Shown one piece after another: positions 47,311 to 57,205 of a stretch of 64,000 nt of DNA. The translations under genes were made by a program, and so were the position numbers. How positions within the stretch are numbered: position 1 is the first letter of the stretch; every line of letters begins with the position of its first letter. The DNA comes from Clarkia xantiana subsp. parviflora (Eukaryota > Streptophyta > Magnoliopsida > Myrtales > Onagraceae): contig JAPTYO010000008.1 in the NCBI GenBank assembly GCA_036873135.1, forward strand, positions 27,616,761 through 27,680,760, in the 5' to 3' direction. The notes beneath the pieces are model-generated. The model was not told the DNA's origin. It did no database searches and saw only the letters and a program-made list of their open reading frames with translations.

Positions 47311-50091
47311 ATGTCTGGTAAGATTTTTCACCTTATTACCATTTTTTCCTCCATTTTTGATCTTCTTAGGTTTCAATTTCCCCTCCTTCCTTCCATCGAC
47401 GATTTTCAGCCGAGGGATCTGCCACCAACAGCGGGTCTTCCCATGATGGACCACCTTTTGTCTTCAAGTATCTCAAGAACTCGCTTGCACCTATTAACTA
47501 CGATAGGGCTTGCCGAGAAGGTGGTATCTTCGAATCCTCCTTCGGGGCTCGCTATCCCTATGAGCAATTCAAATTCAATCCTCGCGAAACCCGGGTTACA
47601 CTCCCTAATGAAGGCGAGGTGTTCATCTCCCCAGGGCAGATCCGTGCGGGAATCCGACTCCCGTTTTGTCCGAGTTGGGTGGAGCTATGTAACCACTACA
47701 AGACTTACCCCACAACCTTCTCTCCACACGCAATCCGCACATGGATTGCCTTTCAAGTGTGGTGTGATCTTAACAAAGAGGACTGGAGCTATACTCTGGA
47801 GCTCTGGCGGGTCCTCTATAAGATGACCTGCAACAAAGATGGGATCTGCTCCTTTACCCCCCGCCAACCCGAGGGGACCGACGAGCAATATAAGGAGATG
47901 GGTTGGGATAGGAAGGTGTCCTGGAGGATTTGCAAGGAACGGGCCATCATCCACGACAAGGGGCATGACAATGCCAACTGGAAAGAACAGTACTTTTTCA
48001 TCAAGCCTGGTCCCATCGAATGGCCGAAGACCGCCGTAGAAGCTGACCCTCCTGTGCCCTTCCGTAAATGGTCGGAACAGACTAAGAGGGCTTTGATGCT
48101 CATCCAAGCCCGTCGCTGGGAGGAGGGTTATCAGCCCTTCGAGGCCACTTCTGTTACTGACCGACAACGGATAAAAATTTCCATCATGCTGATTGATCCC
48201 CGAGCCGGGGGAAAAATTCGTGATGGCCGTTCCAATGTAATTCTCTGGGTAATCTTCTAATTATTTCTTGTTTTCATTGCTTACAGCCCATCGATCATCG
48301 CTGACCGCCCATCTGTTTCAGGAGGATACCGATGCCTCCCACTCGCTGAAACGTAAGAAGAAGTCATCGTCCAGGAGAAAGTCCTCCGATGCGTCGGAGC
48401 CGTCTCAGAAGAAGAAGAAGACCTCCGAGGCATCGAGGTCTGCCCCCACACCCGAGGAGCAGACTAATGCGGACGTGGTTAGGGCCGCCTTCGGCGTCCG
48501 CTCCGAAAAGGAAGGTAAGGAAGTTTTTCGTGCTATAAAAAGATATAGACAGTTGGTTCCTCAGGACCTTCAGGCCCCCGACATGGAAGGGCGGATCAGG
48601 GACGTCAAGCTCGTCCTTCGAGGGGAAACTCCACACGTCCTCGAAGCGGGTTATTACAACTTTTTCGGCTGCGAGGAATATGTGGAGCGTTGTCTATTTT
48701 GGTATACCGATATCAATAATCTTCCTCACCTTGTTCGTCCCGCTGCAGGTCACACAGACGTCGCACCTACTGCATCTGCCTCAGACCCCGTGCCTGCAGC
48801 GGAGCCGGGGGTAGATGATGCCCCGACAGAAGTCCGTGGCCAATTCAGTCGGGTGGTCAACTTGGAGGACTCCCTCTCCGAGGACCAAGCTGAGGAGGAA
48901 GGCCTAGTCCTCCGACGAAAATCGAGGCCGACTCCTGCTGAGTCATCTGTTAAGGAGACGTCCCCACTCCCCCTCGCGCTAACATCGGCACCTGTTAGGA
49001 GCGAGACCCTCGAAGCTCGGACAAGTGAAGATGGGGGAGCCCGTCTGGTAGTACCTCCATTCCCCTTGGATGGAGACTATTACCAGGCCTTCTCCTCGGA
49101 CCAGAGTGCGGAGCCTTGGAAACCGGTGGAGTCTCTGCAGGAGATTTCTCTACATCGGGGGTGCCAGGAGGAGAACTTGGCCTTGCACTTGATGTCAGGC
49201 TCGATCCCGCCATCACTGAGGCGTCCCCTTTCACTGGAAGGGGAGGACATCAAGGCGGACATCCGTCAAATGGCCGTCCGTCGGATAGAGGTAGGTTATA
49301 CTTTGCTTTTACTCATCTGAAAGTATTCCGACTATCAAATACTAAGCTATATTTGTCCTCAGGAAATGGCGGACCAGGATCGTTGCTTCGGCTACATCCT
49401 GTCCCTGCGGGAGGCTTTGGAGCAAGAACGGGCCAACTCCAACATCGAGAGCTTGACTAAGCTCCAGGAGGACCTGGCCACCTCCGAGGCGTCAAGACTC
49501 CGAGCGGAAGAGGGCAGAAGGCAAGCCGAAGAAGGTAGGCAGCAGGCTGAGGAGGGTAAGGCCAAGCTTGTTCAAGAGGCTCAATCCCAGCAAAGGCGGA
49601 TTCAAAGCCTTGAGAGCTCGCTTAGGCGGGAGCAGCAAACGGCCCTAGCCGATCGGAATCAGGCCGCCTTTGATAAAGCGGAATTGAAGGAAACTGCTGA
49701 TCGGCTGAAGCTTGAGAAGCAAAGGGCTATCGCGGAGCTGGAGGAGGAAAAGGCGGACCGTTCCGCCCAAATAGCAAACGCGAAGGTCCAGGGCCGCGAA
49801 GAATATCGGAGCTCGGAGGACTTCAAAGCGGATGCGGCGAAGCATTGTCAGGAAGACTTGCAGAATGCCTTCCTTGACATTGTCGAAGAGCTTAACGAAA
49901 CTTACGGGGACTCCATCGACCTGAGGAAGTCCAAGATTCTCGGCCGAGCCGCAGAAAGGTACTTTAGCCTCCCGTCGGAGAGTTCCTCCGAAGATGCCGA
50001 CGACCCCCCTGCAGATCCCTCCGATCCTACCTCTCCGAAGCCCTCTGAAAATCCAGCATCCGACCCTAAGGCATCCGAGGACCGAGCTTAA
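47311..50091 (+). CDS. Spliced antisense gene of the Tat element (4 exons, 843 aa)
   Basis: Lies opposite to gag-pol between pol and the 3' LTR. Exons: 47,311-47,317 (ATG TCT G), 47,410-48,236, 48,322-49,290 and 49,363-50,091. Donors are GTAAG, GTAATT (alternative GTAATC at 48,249, also in phase) and GTAGG; acceptors TTTTCAG, GTTTCAG and CCTCAG. All phases agree. The N-terminal half has the plant 'gypsy type transposon' domain (GQIRAGIRLPFCPSW, HAIRTWIAFQVWCDL, WSYTLELWRVLYKM). The middle carries a strong nuclear signal (KRKKKSSSRRKSSD, KKKK) in acidic, low-complexity sequence. The C-terminus is a long coiled coil (about 600-760; repeated AEEGRRQ) with an S/D/P-rich tail. Function unknown; antisense ORFs are known in Tat elements. 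Opaque to splicing in the genomic RNA. Confidence 0.8.
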
Positions 50092-50204
50092 TATTTTATA
50101 ACTTAAGTCCTTGTAGTCCTTCATCATTATCTCTCTTGTATTGAACCTCTTAGGCCTTCGAGCCTTTTATTAATATCATTTCCGATTACATCATGTTCTT
50201 CATA

Positions 50205-50535
50205 ACGCTTTTATCGGACCTTAAAAACTTAAGGATTTTTCGGACGTCCTATGACGCTTTTTAATCGAACCTTAAAAACTTAAGGATTTTTCGGACGTCC
50301 TATGACGCTTTTTAATCGAACCTTAAAAACTTAAGGATTTTTCGGACGTCCAATGACGCTTTTAATCGGACCTTAAAAACTTAAGGATTTTTCGGACGTC
50401 CAATGACGCTTTTTAATCGAACCTTAAAAACTTAAGGATTTTTCGGACGTCCAATGACGCTTTTAATCGGACCTTAAAAACTTAAGGATTTTTCGGACGT
50501 CCAATGACACTTTTTAATCGAACCTTAAAAACTTA
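50205..50535. repeat. 51-bp tandem repeat between the two convergent retroelement genes
   Basis: Units beginning 'accttaaaaacttaagg' start at 50,218, 50,269, 50,320, 50,370, 50,421, 50,471 and 50,522, so the period is 50-51 bp. Each contains 'ttttcggacgtcc' and 'atgacgctttt'. 'ccttaaaaacttaagg' is itself a near-palindrome. The array separates the ends of pol (minus) and the antisense gene (plus). A role in 3' end formation is speculative. Confidence 0.9.
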
Positions 50536-50645
50536 GGAATACTTTGATCAGAAGTAACCTCTTTATTGATCGATGTCTTTTACATAGCATGCACCACTCA
50601 GGGCGACTTAATTACATCTTTGCGCCTCTACGGACGACTTATTTG

Positions 50646-53600
50646 TCAAACATGACATTTCTTCAGATGTTCACCACTAAAGGTGTTTCTTAATACATTG
50701 CCATCGAGGTCTTCTAACTTATAAGCATTCGAGGCCGGCATGCCTACGATCTTGTAAGGCCCTTCCCATTTCGGGGACATCTTGTTGATCCGATCTTGTA
50801 GGGCGAACTCATTCCGACGCAGGACCAGTTCTCCCGCGTAGAACTGTCGCGACTTGACCTTCCGATTATAGTACCTGGCCGTCGCCAAGCGCATCCGAGC
50901 TTGCACTATGTCGGCCTCCTGCCGTTTTTCCTCTAGCAAGGATAACTCCAGGCGCCTTGTTTCGTCATTCGTCAAAGGTCCTATCCTGGCTCTTTCTGGA
51001 CTTGTCGAGGGCTCATAGCTTCTGGTCCGATGGGACGCCACAGCGATTTCCACGGGAGCGACCGCCTCCGTCCCATAAACAAGTGCAAACGGGGTTTCAC
51101 CTGTTGACCGCTTGGGTGTCGTTCGGACCGCCCACAACACGTTCTCCAGTTCGTCCAGCCATTTTCCGTCCAAAGCATAGACCCTCTTCTTCAAATCCTC
51201 CATCACGATTTTGTTGGCAGCCTCCACCTGCCCATTGGTCTGAGCGTGATGGACGGATGTTGTCCGATGCTCGATACCAAACTCGTCCAGGAACTTCTCC
51301 ACCTGGGCCCCATTAAACGGAGGACCATTGTCGCTGATTATCACCTTCGGCACCCCATATCTCGACAAAATTCGGGTCTGAAGGAACTTGATAATATGTC
51401 CCGCTGTTGTCTTGGCTAACGGCTTAGCCTCGATCCACTTCGAGAAGTAGTCAATCGCGACAAGCAAATGTGTGCACTGGCCTTTTGCTTTCGGAAGGGG
51501 TCCCACCAGGTCAATGCCCCACTGCGCGAAGGGCCAAGCACTCCCAATGGGCATCAAATCGGCAGCGGGGGCTGTGATATTCGGAGCATATCTCTGACAC
51601 GCGTCACAGGATCGGACAAGCGCCGTTGCTTCCTTATTCATCGTGGGCCAATAATATCCCAAGTTCAGCGCCTTCCTCAGGATAGACCGAGCGCCTTCGT
51701 GACATGCCGCGACTCCTTCATGCAACTCCCTCAGAATCCGAGTCGTATCGGGTTCGGCCACGCATTTCAAGAAAGGAGTCGAAAGCAGACCCTTCTTGTA
51801 CAACTGGTTATCCACCATCGCGTAATTAATTGACATTCGTCGCAGTCGCTCCGCTGCCACTTTATCTTCAGGGAGTGCCCCCGTAGTTAAGTACGCGATT
51901 ATCGGGGTCATCCAAGTGGGTTCTTCCTTCGATCCCGTTCTGATGGCGCACACCTCCGACGGATCGGTGGTCGATAGAATCACCTTCTCCAAGAAGTGTA
52001 CCTTCCGACTCTCTTCCAAAGGTGCCCCCAAGGCAAATTTGCTCAAGGCATCAGCCTCTACATTCTCTCCCCTCGGAATTGCATCGATATCAAAGCTTTT
52101 GAAGCTCTCCTTCAAGGTCCGAGCCTCCTGAAGGTACTTCTTCATGATCGGGTTCTTTGCTCCATACTGCCCCCGGACCTGATTTACAATCAGGCTAGCA
52201 TCACACTTCACCTTCAAATGTTCAATTCCAGTGCCCTTTGCGATTTTCAGCCCCGTTATAAGAGCCTCATACTCCGCCTCGTTATTGGTGGCTCTAAATG
52301 TTAGGGCCAATGCATATCGAAGTGGCTCCGCCCCGCCTGGCGGAATCAATACGAACCCCGCACCGGATCCATCCGAGTACAACTCCCAGGTGTTCTCCTT
52401 ATTTGGCTGTTCCGACTGCTCCGCCGTCGGGACCTCTTCAGTATTCCCGGTTGCCCCCTCTATTGTTTCCGTTGCTTCAGGATCGGGAACAGTAGATTCA
52501 ACTATAAAGTCGGCCAATGCCTGCCCTTTGATAGCTGTTCTCGGAGCGAAATGAATCCGAAACTCGCTAAGTTCCACGGCCCACTTTACTAGTCTCCCCG
52601 ACGCATCAGGCCGGTTCAAGAAGTGTTTCATCGAAGCCAGTCGACCGTTCAGCACTTGCACCTCCCTATGGTTTGTCGGGGACTGCATCTCCTCTATCGC
52701 CCATAGTTTTTCGGAATTCACCTCGATCCCCCTCTGGCTCACCATGAAGCCTAAGAACTTCCCTGAATGTACTCCGAAGGCACATTTGGCTGGATTCAGG
52801 CGGACTTGGTGGAGCCTCATCCTCTCGAAGGCCATTGCCAAGTTACCAACGTGGTCCGATGCTCGTCGGGACTTCACCAGCATGTCATCTACATAGGCTT
52901 CCATGGTAATTCCAAGCATATCCCCGAACAGCTTGTTCACCATTCTCTGATAGGTCGCCCCCGCATTCACCAGGCCGAAAGGCATGACATCGTACTGGAA
53001 GACTTCACTGTCAGCGTAGAAGGCGGTGTGTGGGGCATCCTTTTTCGCCATCTTTATCTGGTTATAACCAGAATAAGCATCCATAAAGCTTAGCAGCTCA
53101 TGCCCCGATGTAGCATCCACCAATTGGTCGATCCGCGGGAGCGGATAACAGTCCTTCGGGCAAGCTTTGTTCAGGTCGCGAAAGTCGACACACATCCGCC
53201 ACTTCCCGTTGCTTTTCCTCACCAGCACTGGGTTGGCTACCCAAGTCTGGAATCGGATCTCCCTAATGAACCCAGCGTCGAGCAACCTGCCAACCTCCTG
53301 CTGGATTGCGATCCTCTTGTCTGTCCCCATCGGACGTCTCTTCTGCGCGATCGGCTTGATCGTAGGGACGATATTCAGTTCATGCTCGATCACGTCACGG
53401 CTGATTCCTGGCATATCGCTCGGGGACCAGGCAAACAACTCCTTGAATTCTTTCAAGAGCGCGATCAACTCCTGAGCCCTTTCCTCGGTTAGGGCGGATC
53501 CGATCTTTACCCTCCTCTCGGGCCCATCTATCTCGACTTCTTTTAGGTCCTCCATGGGGGCGGGGCGCCCAAACTCCTCTCGAGGATCAGTGTCTGTCTG

Positions 53601-54122
53601 GAGAACCGACATAGCCTCCCTCCTCGATCTCCTTGTGGCGTTGACATAACACCGTCTCGACGCCACCTGGTCGCCTTTTACTTCACCGACCCCATTCTCA
53701 GTCGGGAACTTCATTTTCTGATGGACAGTCGAGGCCACTGCCATCAGCGGGTTGATGGTGGTTCTCCCAATAATCGCATTGTACGTCCCTGTGGATTCGA
53801 CCACCACGAATTCCACATCTCTCTTCTCCATTTTCCAGCCACTGCCGAACCACACAGGCAGCGTAATAACCCCCAACGGATAAGAGGTTGTGCCGCAAAA
53901 TCCTACCATCGGGAAGTTAACCTCCCGTAGGTCTTTCTTCTTCTTCCCCATCTGCTCCAGGGCGTCGGAGAAGAGGATGTCGGAGGAGCTTCCTCCATCA
54001 ATGAGGATCCTCTTCATTTCGAATCCACCTACATCCAGTGTCACGACTAGGGCATCCATGTCTCTACTCCCTCCAGATCCTTCGCCGAGAAGGTAATCTC
54101 CATTTCCTCCTTCGAGGTCCAT
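50646..54122 (-). CDS. Tat-type pol: protease, RT, archaeal-type RNase H, integrase
   Basis: Uninterrupted 1158-codon frame (its first 20 residues precede the true join with gag). Protease LIDGGSSSDIL at 40-50; RT MCVDFRDLNKACPKD about 310, FMDAYSGYNQIKM about 346, catalytic YVDDMLVKS 410-418. Directly after LNGRLASM (491-498) the protein jumps to FLNRPDASGRLVKW. The stretch that normally joins these (connection plus the ancestral RNase H) is missing in frame. The second, archaeal-type RNase H is kept: DGSGAGFVL 584, NNEAEYEALI 613, CDASLIVNQV 640, EADALSKFA 688. Integrase has H-H-C-C (801-843: HEGVAACHEGA, CDACQRYAP), WGIDLVGP, IISDNGPPF and GQVEAAN (D-D-E), and ends VLRNTFSGEHLKKCHV. It is shifted in frame from gag. 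Confidence 0.93.
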   Translation of the reverse strand: MDLEGGNGDYLLGEGSGGSRDMDALVVTLDVGGFEMKRILIDGGSSSDILFSDALEQMGKKKKDLREVNFPMVGFCGTTSYPLGVITLPVWFGSGWKMEKRDVEFVVVESTGTYNAIIGRTTINPLMAVASTVHQKMKFPTENGVGEVKGDQVASRRCYVNATRRSRREAMSVLQTDTDPREEFGRPAPMEDLKEVEIDGPERRVKIGSALTEERAQELIALLKEFKELFAWSPSDMPGISRDVIEHELNIVPTIKPIAQKRRPMGTDKRIAIQQEVGRLLDAGFIREIRFQTWVANPVLVRKSNGKWRMCVDFRDLNKACPKDCYPLPRIDQLVDATSGHELLSFMDAYSGYNQIKMAKKDAPHTAFYADSEVFQYDVMPFGLVNAGATYQRMVNKLFGDMLGITMEAYVDDMLVKSRRASDHVGNLAMAFERMRLHQVRLNPAKCAFGVHSGKFLGFMVSQRGIEVNSEKLWAIEEMQSPTNHREVQVLNGRLASMKHFLNRPDASGRLVKWAVELSEFRIHFAPRTAIKGQALADFIVESTVPDPEATETIEGATGNTEEVPTAEQSEQPNKENTWELYSDGSGAGFVLIPPGGAEPLRYALALTFRATNNEAEYEALITGLKIAKGTGIEHLKVKCDASLIVNQVRGQYGAKNPIMKKYLQEARTLKESFKSFDIDAIPRGENVEADALSKFALGAPLEESRKVHFLEKVILSTTDPSEVCAIRTGSKEEPTWMTPIIAYLTTGALPEDKVAAERLRRMSINYAMVDNQLYKKGLLSTPFLKCVAEPDTTRILRELHEGVAACHEGARSILRKALNLGYYWPTMNKEATALVRSCDACQRYAPNITAPAADLMPIGSAWPFAQWGIDLVGPLPKAKGQCTHLLVAIDYFSKWIEAKPLAKTTAGHIIKFLQTRILSRYGVPKVIISDNGPPFNGAQVEKFLDEFGIEHRTTSVHHAQTNGQVEAANKIVMEDLKKRVYALDGKWLDELENVLWAVRTTPKRSTGETPFALVYGTEAVAPVEIAVASHRTRSYEPSTSPERARIGPLTNDETRRLELSLLEEKRQEADIVQARMRLATARYYNRKVKSRQFYAGELVLRRNEFALQDRINKMSPKWEGPYKIVGMPASNAYKLEDLDGNVLRNTFSGEHLKKCHV

Positions 54123-55877
54123 GACCGGGACCTTTTTCCCAAGGCCACTGCTACGGGCACCTGGTTGGCGTAACGCTCCCGAGAAGACGATGTGTCTCCT
54201 CCCGCAGCGAACCCTCCATGGATCACATTAATGACCCTCTTCTGTCGGGACCCTGATGGGCCCTCCGAAGGCTCCGTTTCGGACCTTCTCTTCCTTGGGG
54301 ACCTCGATCGAGATTTGGATCTCGACCAAGATCGGGAATGGGGCTTGCAGCGCGAATCCCCCACGAACTCCTTCAGCTTACCCCTCTGGATAAGCTTCTC
54401 TACTTCCTTCTTCAGCTCCCGACACTGGTCAGTGTCGTGACCAGTGGCCCGATGGAATCGGCAGTAACGGTCGGTGCGGGAGCCAACTTTTTGCCTTCCT
54501 TCTTTTTGGGGAAACGAGCGAGGCCTTGCCTCTCCATTACGGCCAAGACCTCTCTCAAAGGCCTGTTGAGGGGGGTAAACTCCTCCCTCTGACTGTCTTT
54601 CTTTGTCGGACGCCTATCCTCCCTTCGATCAGGGCGTCCACGACTCCGACTACTCTCGGAGCTATCCTTCTTGTTTTGGTTATCCAATGGTTTGAACAAC
54701 TGCTTTCCTCCGCGCCCCTTGGGAGGAGCCAACTCTCCGGCAGCGATCTTCGACTCTTGGACGTCGATTTGCTGTTTCACCCTCGCCTGAAGCGCCTCCA
54801 TGCTCCAGACGTTTTTGGCCGCGACGCTGTGCAGTAAGTCGGAGCCGTAGGGGGGATTGAGGTTTTTCAAGAAGGTACGGATGGCCTCGCCCTCCGATAT
54901 CTCCTCATCCAGCTCGGTCATGCCAGCCGTGTAACGTGGTAGTATTGGGCCAGCGATTCGTCGGGCCTCTGGACCACCTCATGCAGGGTCCGAACACTCT
55001 TCAGCAGCCGTCGACGCCCTTGGTACTGGGCGATGAATCGCTGATGCATATCCTCCCAACAGGTTATGCATCCGGTGGGCAGACTGTAGAACCATGTCAA
55101 AGCCTTCTCTCCCAAGGTACTCGGGAACAACGCGCAGATAACATCCTCATCTGGGGTCCTGCCCATGCACGCTGTCAGGTGCTTCTGTACGTGGCGGACC
55201 GGGTCCGCGTCCCCGTCGTACTCCTCTATCTTCGGGATACCCAAGCCTGGAGGGGCCAGGGTATTGATCAGCCTGGGAACGAAGGGATGGGTCTCCCGAC
55301 TCCTCAACTCCGACATCATGGGCTTCTGATCTCCCATGCAAATACCCACAATCTTCACCACCTGATCAGCAGTGAGGGGACCATTCAGGGGAATAGTCCT
55401 TTGCTGTACTAGCCCTGGTCCATCGACCACAAAATTCTCCGCCGGTGCTGGATTCGGATGCCTGGGGGGAACGGGCTGTTCCCTCAACGGGGGAGGTGGC
55501 GGCAGATTGTCGTCCACCTGCCTTCTGGAAGCATCTCGCCGCGGAGGGAGCGGCGGTAGATCTACGGCCTGCCTTCTGGCAGCCTCTCTTCGGTCTAAGA
55601 GGGCCTCCATGGCCTCCATGAATAGGGGCATGGCCTCTGCCACTACCTTGGCCAGCTCTGGGCTCTGGGAAGGCGCCTCGTTCCTGGATCCACCAGGGAG
55701 CTCGTTCCTGGTCATCGACCTGGTTTCTCTTCGCGGAGGAACAACCTCCCTGGTGGTGTCATCTCGGTGAGTGCTGTCACCATCGTCTCTCAGATCCTGA
55801 TGCTGTGTATCATCCTCAGGGGGATTGCTGGTGGTCTGCACCTGCTTGCCTGATCGCTGCGGCTTGTTGCCAGCCAT
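54060..55877 (-). pseudogene. Tat-type gag, frameshifted
   Basis: Starts at ATG 55,877 (MAGNKPQRSG), with a low-complexity basic/acidic and proline-rich N-terminus. The retrotransposon gag domain follows (ALTWFYSLPTGCITCWEDM, FIAQYQGRRRLLKSVRTL), to a stop at 54,918. A one-base slip near 54,925 moves to a second frame (MTELDEEISEGEAIRTFL ... down to 54,412). Another slip near 54,460 is needed to reach a zinc-knuckle-like CRFHRATGHDTDQC, then an SR-rich stretch (54,350-54,270). A third slip near 54,075 leads into the pol frame. Three disruptions in a copy this young imply mobilisation by another copy, or sequencing indels. Confidence 0.8.
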
Positions 55878-55920
55878 GGTATGGAGTCAAAGGGAAGCAA
55901 ACTTACTTTGGCTTTTTGTT

Positions 55921-55942
55921 GCGTTCCCAGAGACGGCGCCAA
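55921..55942 (-). other. Primer-binding site
   Basis: TTGGCGCCGTCTCTGGGAAC on the minus strand directly after the 5' LTR; the TGGCGCC start is common in Tat/Athila-lineage elements. Confidence 0.8.
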
Positions 55943-56579
55943 TGTTGGATCACGGCAGGAACTCTGGTTACGGTGACAGATTCCTTAGCTCCTCGCAATC
56001 CTGCAGAAGGGGAATAGAGGGCGGTGGCCCAGAATCCCTCTCCGATGCTTAACGTAAGTACGGTGATCAACAGGGCAAGCAAGCAGTATGTGTATGTGTG
56101 TAAAAACGTAACCTTAACCTGGGATAACTTCCCTCCTTTTATAGGGGGAAGGCTATCCCAGTTACCTGATTAGGCGGTTGGATTGTGATCCACTATCCCA
56201 CATATCTCGCCACGTATCTGTACAGTTATACGTATCCCACATATCTCGCCCATTATATCACTACTGTAATCATAGCGAGATTTCCGGGATTGTGCTCTTA
56301 CTGGCGAGTCTCGATCATTATCGGAGACTCCCAAGTTGCATCATTGAGGATTCGGTGTCGGGGAGTGGTGTCAACTCCCATATCGGGACCGACCACGTCC
56401 AGGTCCGATATCTTCGGGGCTTTCCCCTATCGAGGCTATACTCACTCGGGGCTATTCCATGTCGGGGCCTCCGTCCGTCGGAGCCCTTAGCCTTCCAGCA
56501 ACCCAGCTCCTAGCCCAACGGGCCTAGTCGCCGTTTGTCAATCGTTAAGGGGCCTAACGGCCTTAGCCGGGGCCCATCA
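55943..56579 (-). repeat. 5' LTR of the Tat-type element
   Basis: Same structure as the left LTR, with TATA box CTATAAAAGG at 56,135-56,144. It drives gag-pol leftwards. Confidence 0.95.
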
Positions 56580-56584
56580 GTTAA

Positions 56585-57205
56585 GATATTTAATGAAAAA
56601 TGCTAATTGTTTGAAAAATCTAATTAGATTTGTTCACCAGAAAATATTTCATTAATAATATAAATAATCTCGTTAACCACAAAAAAAAAAAAAGCTACAC
56701 ATGTTTATTTCCATTTAATTTGACGAAATTTTTATATATAGTAGTTTGGTATATAATAAAAAGTTTATCTAACATATTAAAAAAAATTGAAACACCAATT
56801 TTATAAATAAGTCGAAGTTTAGTCTTATATGTCAATTTGGATATTAAGTCGTTATATTTGATTTGTTTCTAGAGTTGGATGGGTTTCAAATTCACACATA
56901 CAACTCGAATATATCATAGTGTTGTCTTTTTAATCTTGCATTATAGACTCTAGTGTTGTCAGAACCCGTATAACATAAGTTTCAATGTAGCAGCAAAAAT
57001 TAAGTGCAGTTAAAATAAATCAAGCTAGATCATCTATCTATTTATCTACTATATTATACAAACTAAATAAAGAAAGGATTTACAAGTGTAAATATATTAT
57101 TGCTCTACAGTAGAAATTAAACAATGATACGAACGAGACGACTCACCTCTGTAAATGAGAAAAGAAATCAAATAGCTGAAATAACGAATCTACCCTCCAA
57201 TCCAA
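56585..57205. other. AT-rich intergenic DNA
   Basis: No gene or transposon signal. It includes the likely 3' UTR of the Harbinger-derived gene (minus) at its right end. Confidence 0.5.

Larger units (their letters stand above)
46084..56584 (-). mobile_element. Complete Tat-type Ty3 LTR retrotransposon (10.5 kb, TSD GTTAA)
   Basis: 637-bp LTRs at 46,089-46,725 and 55,943-56,579 differ at three positions by my alignment and are flanked by GTTAA on both sides. The coding direction is minus, so the right LTR is the 5' LTR. Order on the minus strand: LTR, primer-binding site (55,921-55,942), gag, pol, 51-bp tandem repeats, an oppositely oriented spliced gene (47,311-50,091 plus), polypurine tract (46,726-46,740), LTR. 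The archaeal-type RNase H and the antisense ORF place it in the Tat lineage (Retand-like). With a substitution rate near 1.3e-8 per site per year (an assumption from grasses), 3/637 implies roughly 0.2 million years. gag and the gag-pol junction carry frameshifts, so this copy is probably not autonomous. Confidence 0.95.

Noticed and set aside
50205..50535. Regularly spaced repeats resembling a CRISPR array
   Set aside because: Units abut with no unique spacers and lie inside a plant retrotransposon.
50957..53492. Plus-strand open frames of 100-130 codons
   Set aside because: Shadows of the pol coding strand with no recognisable domain.
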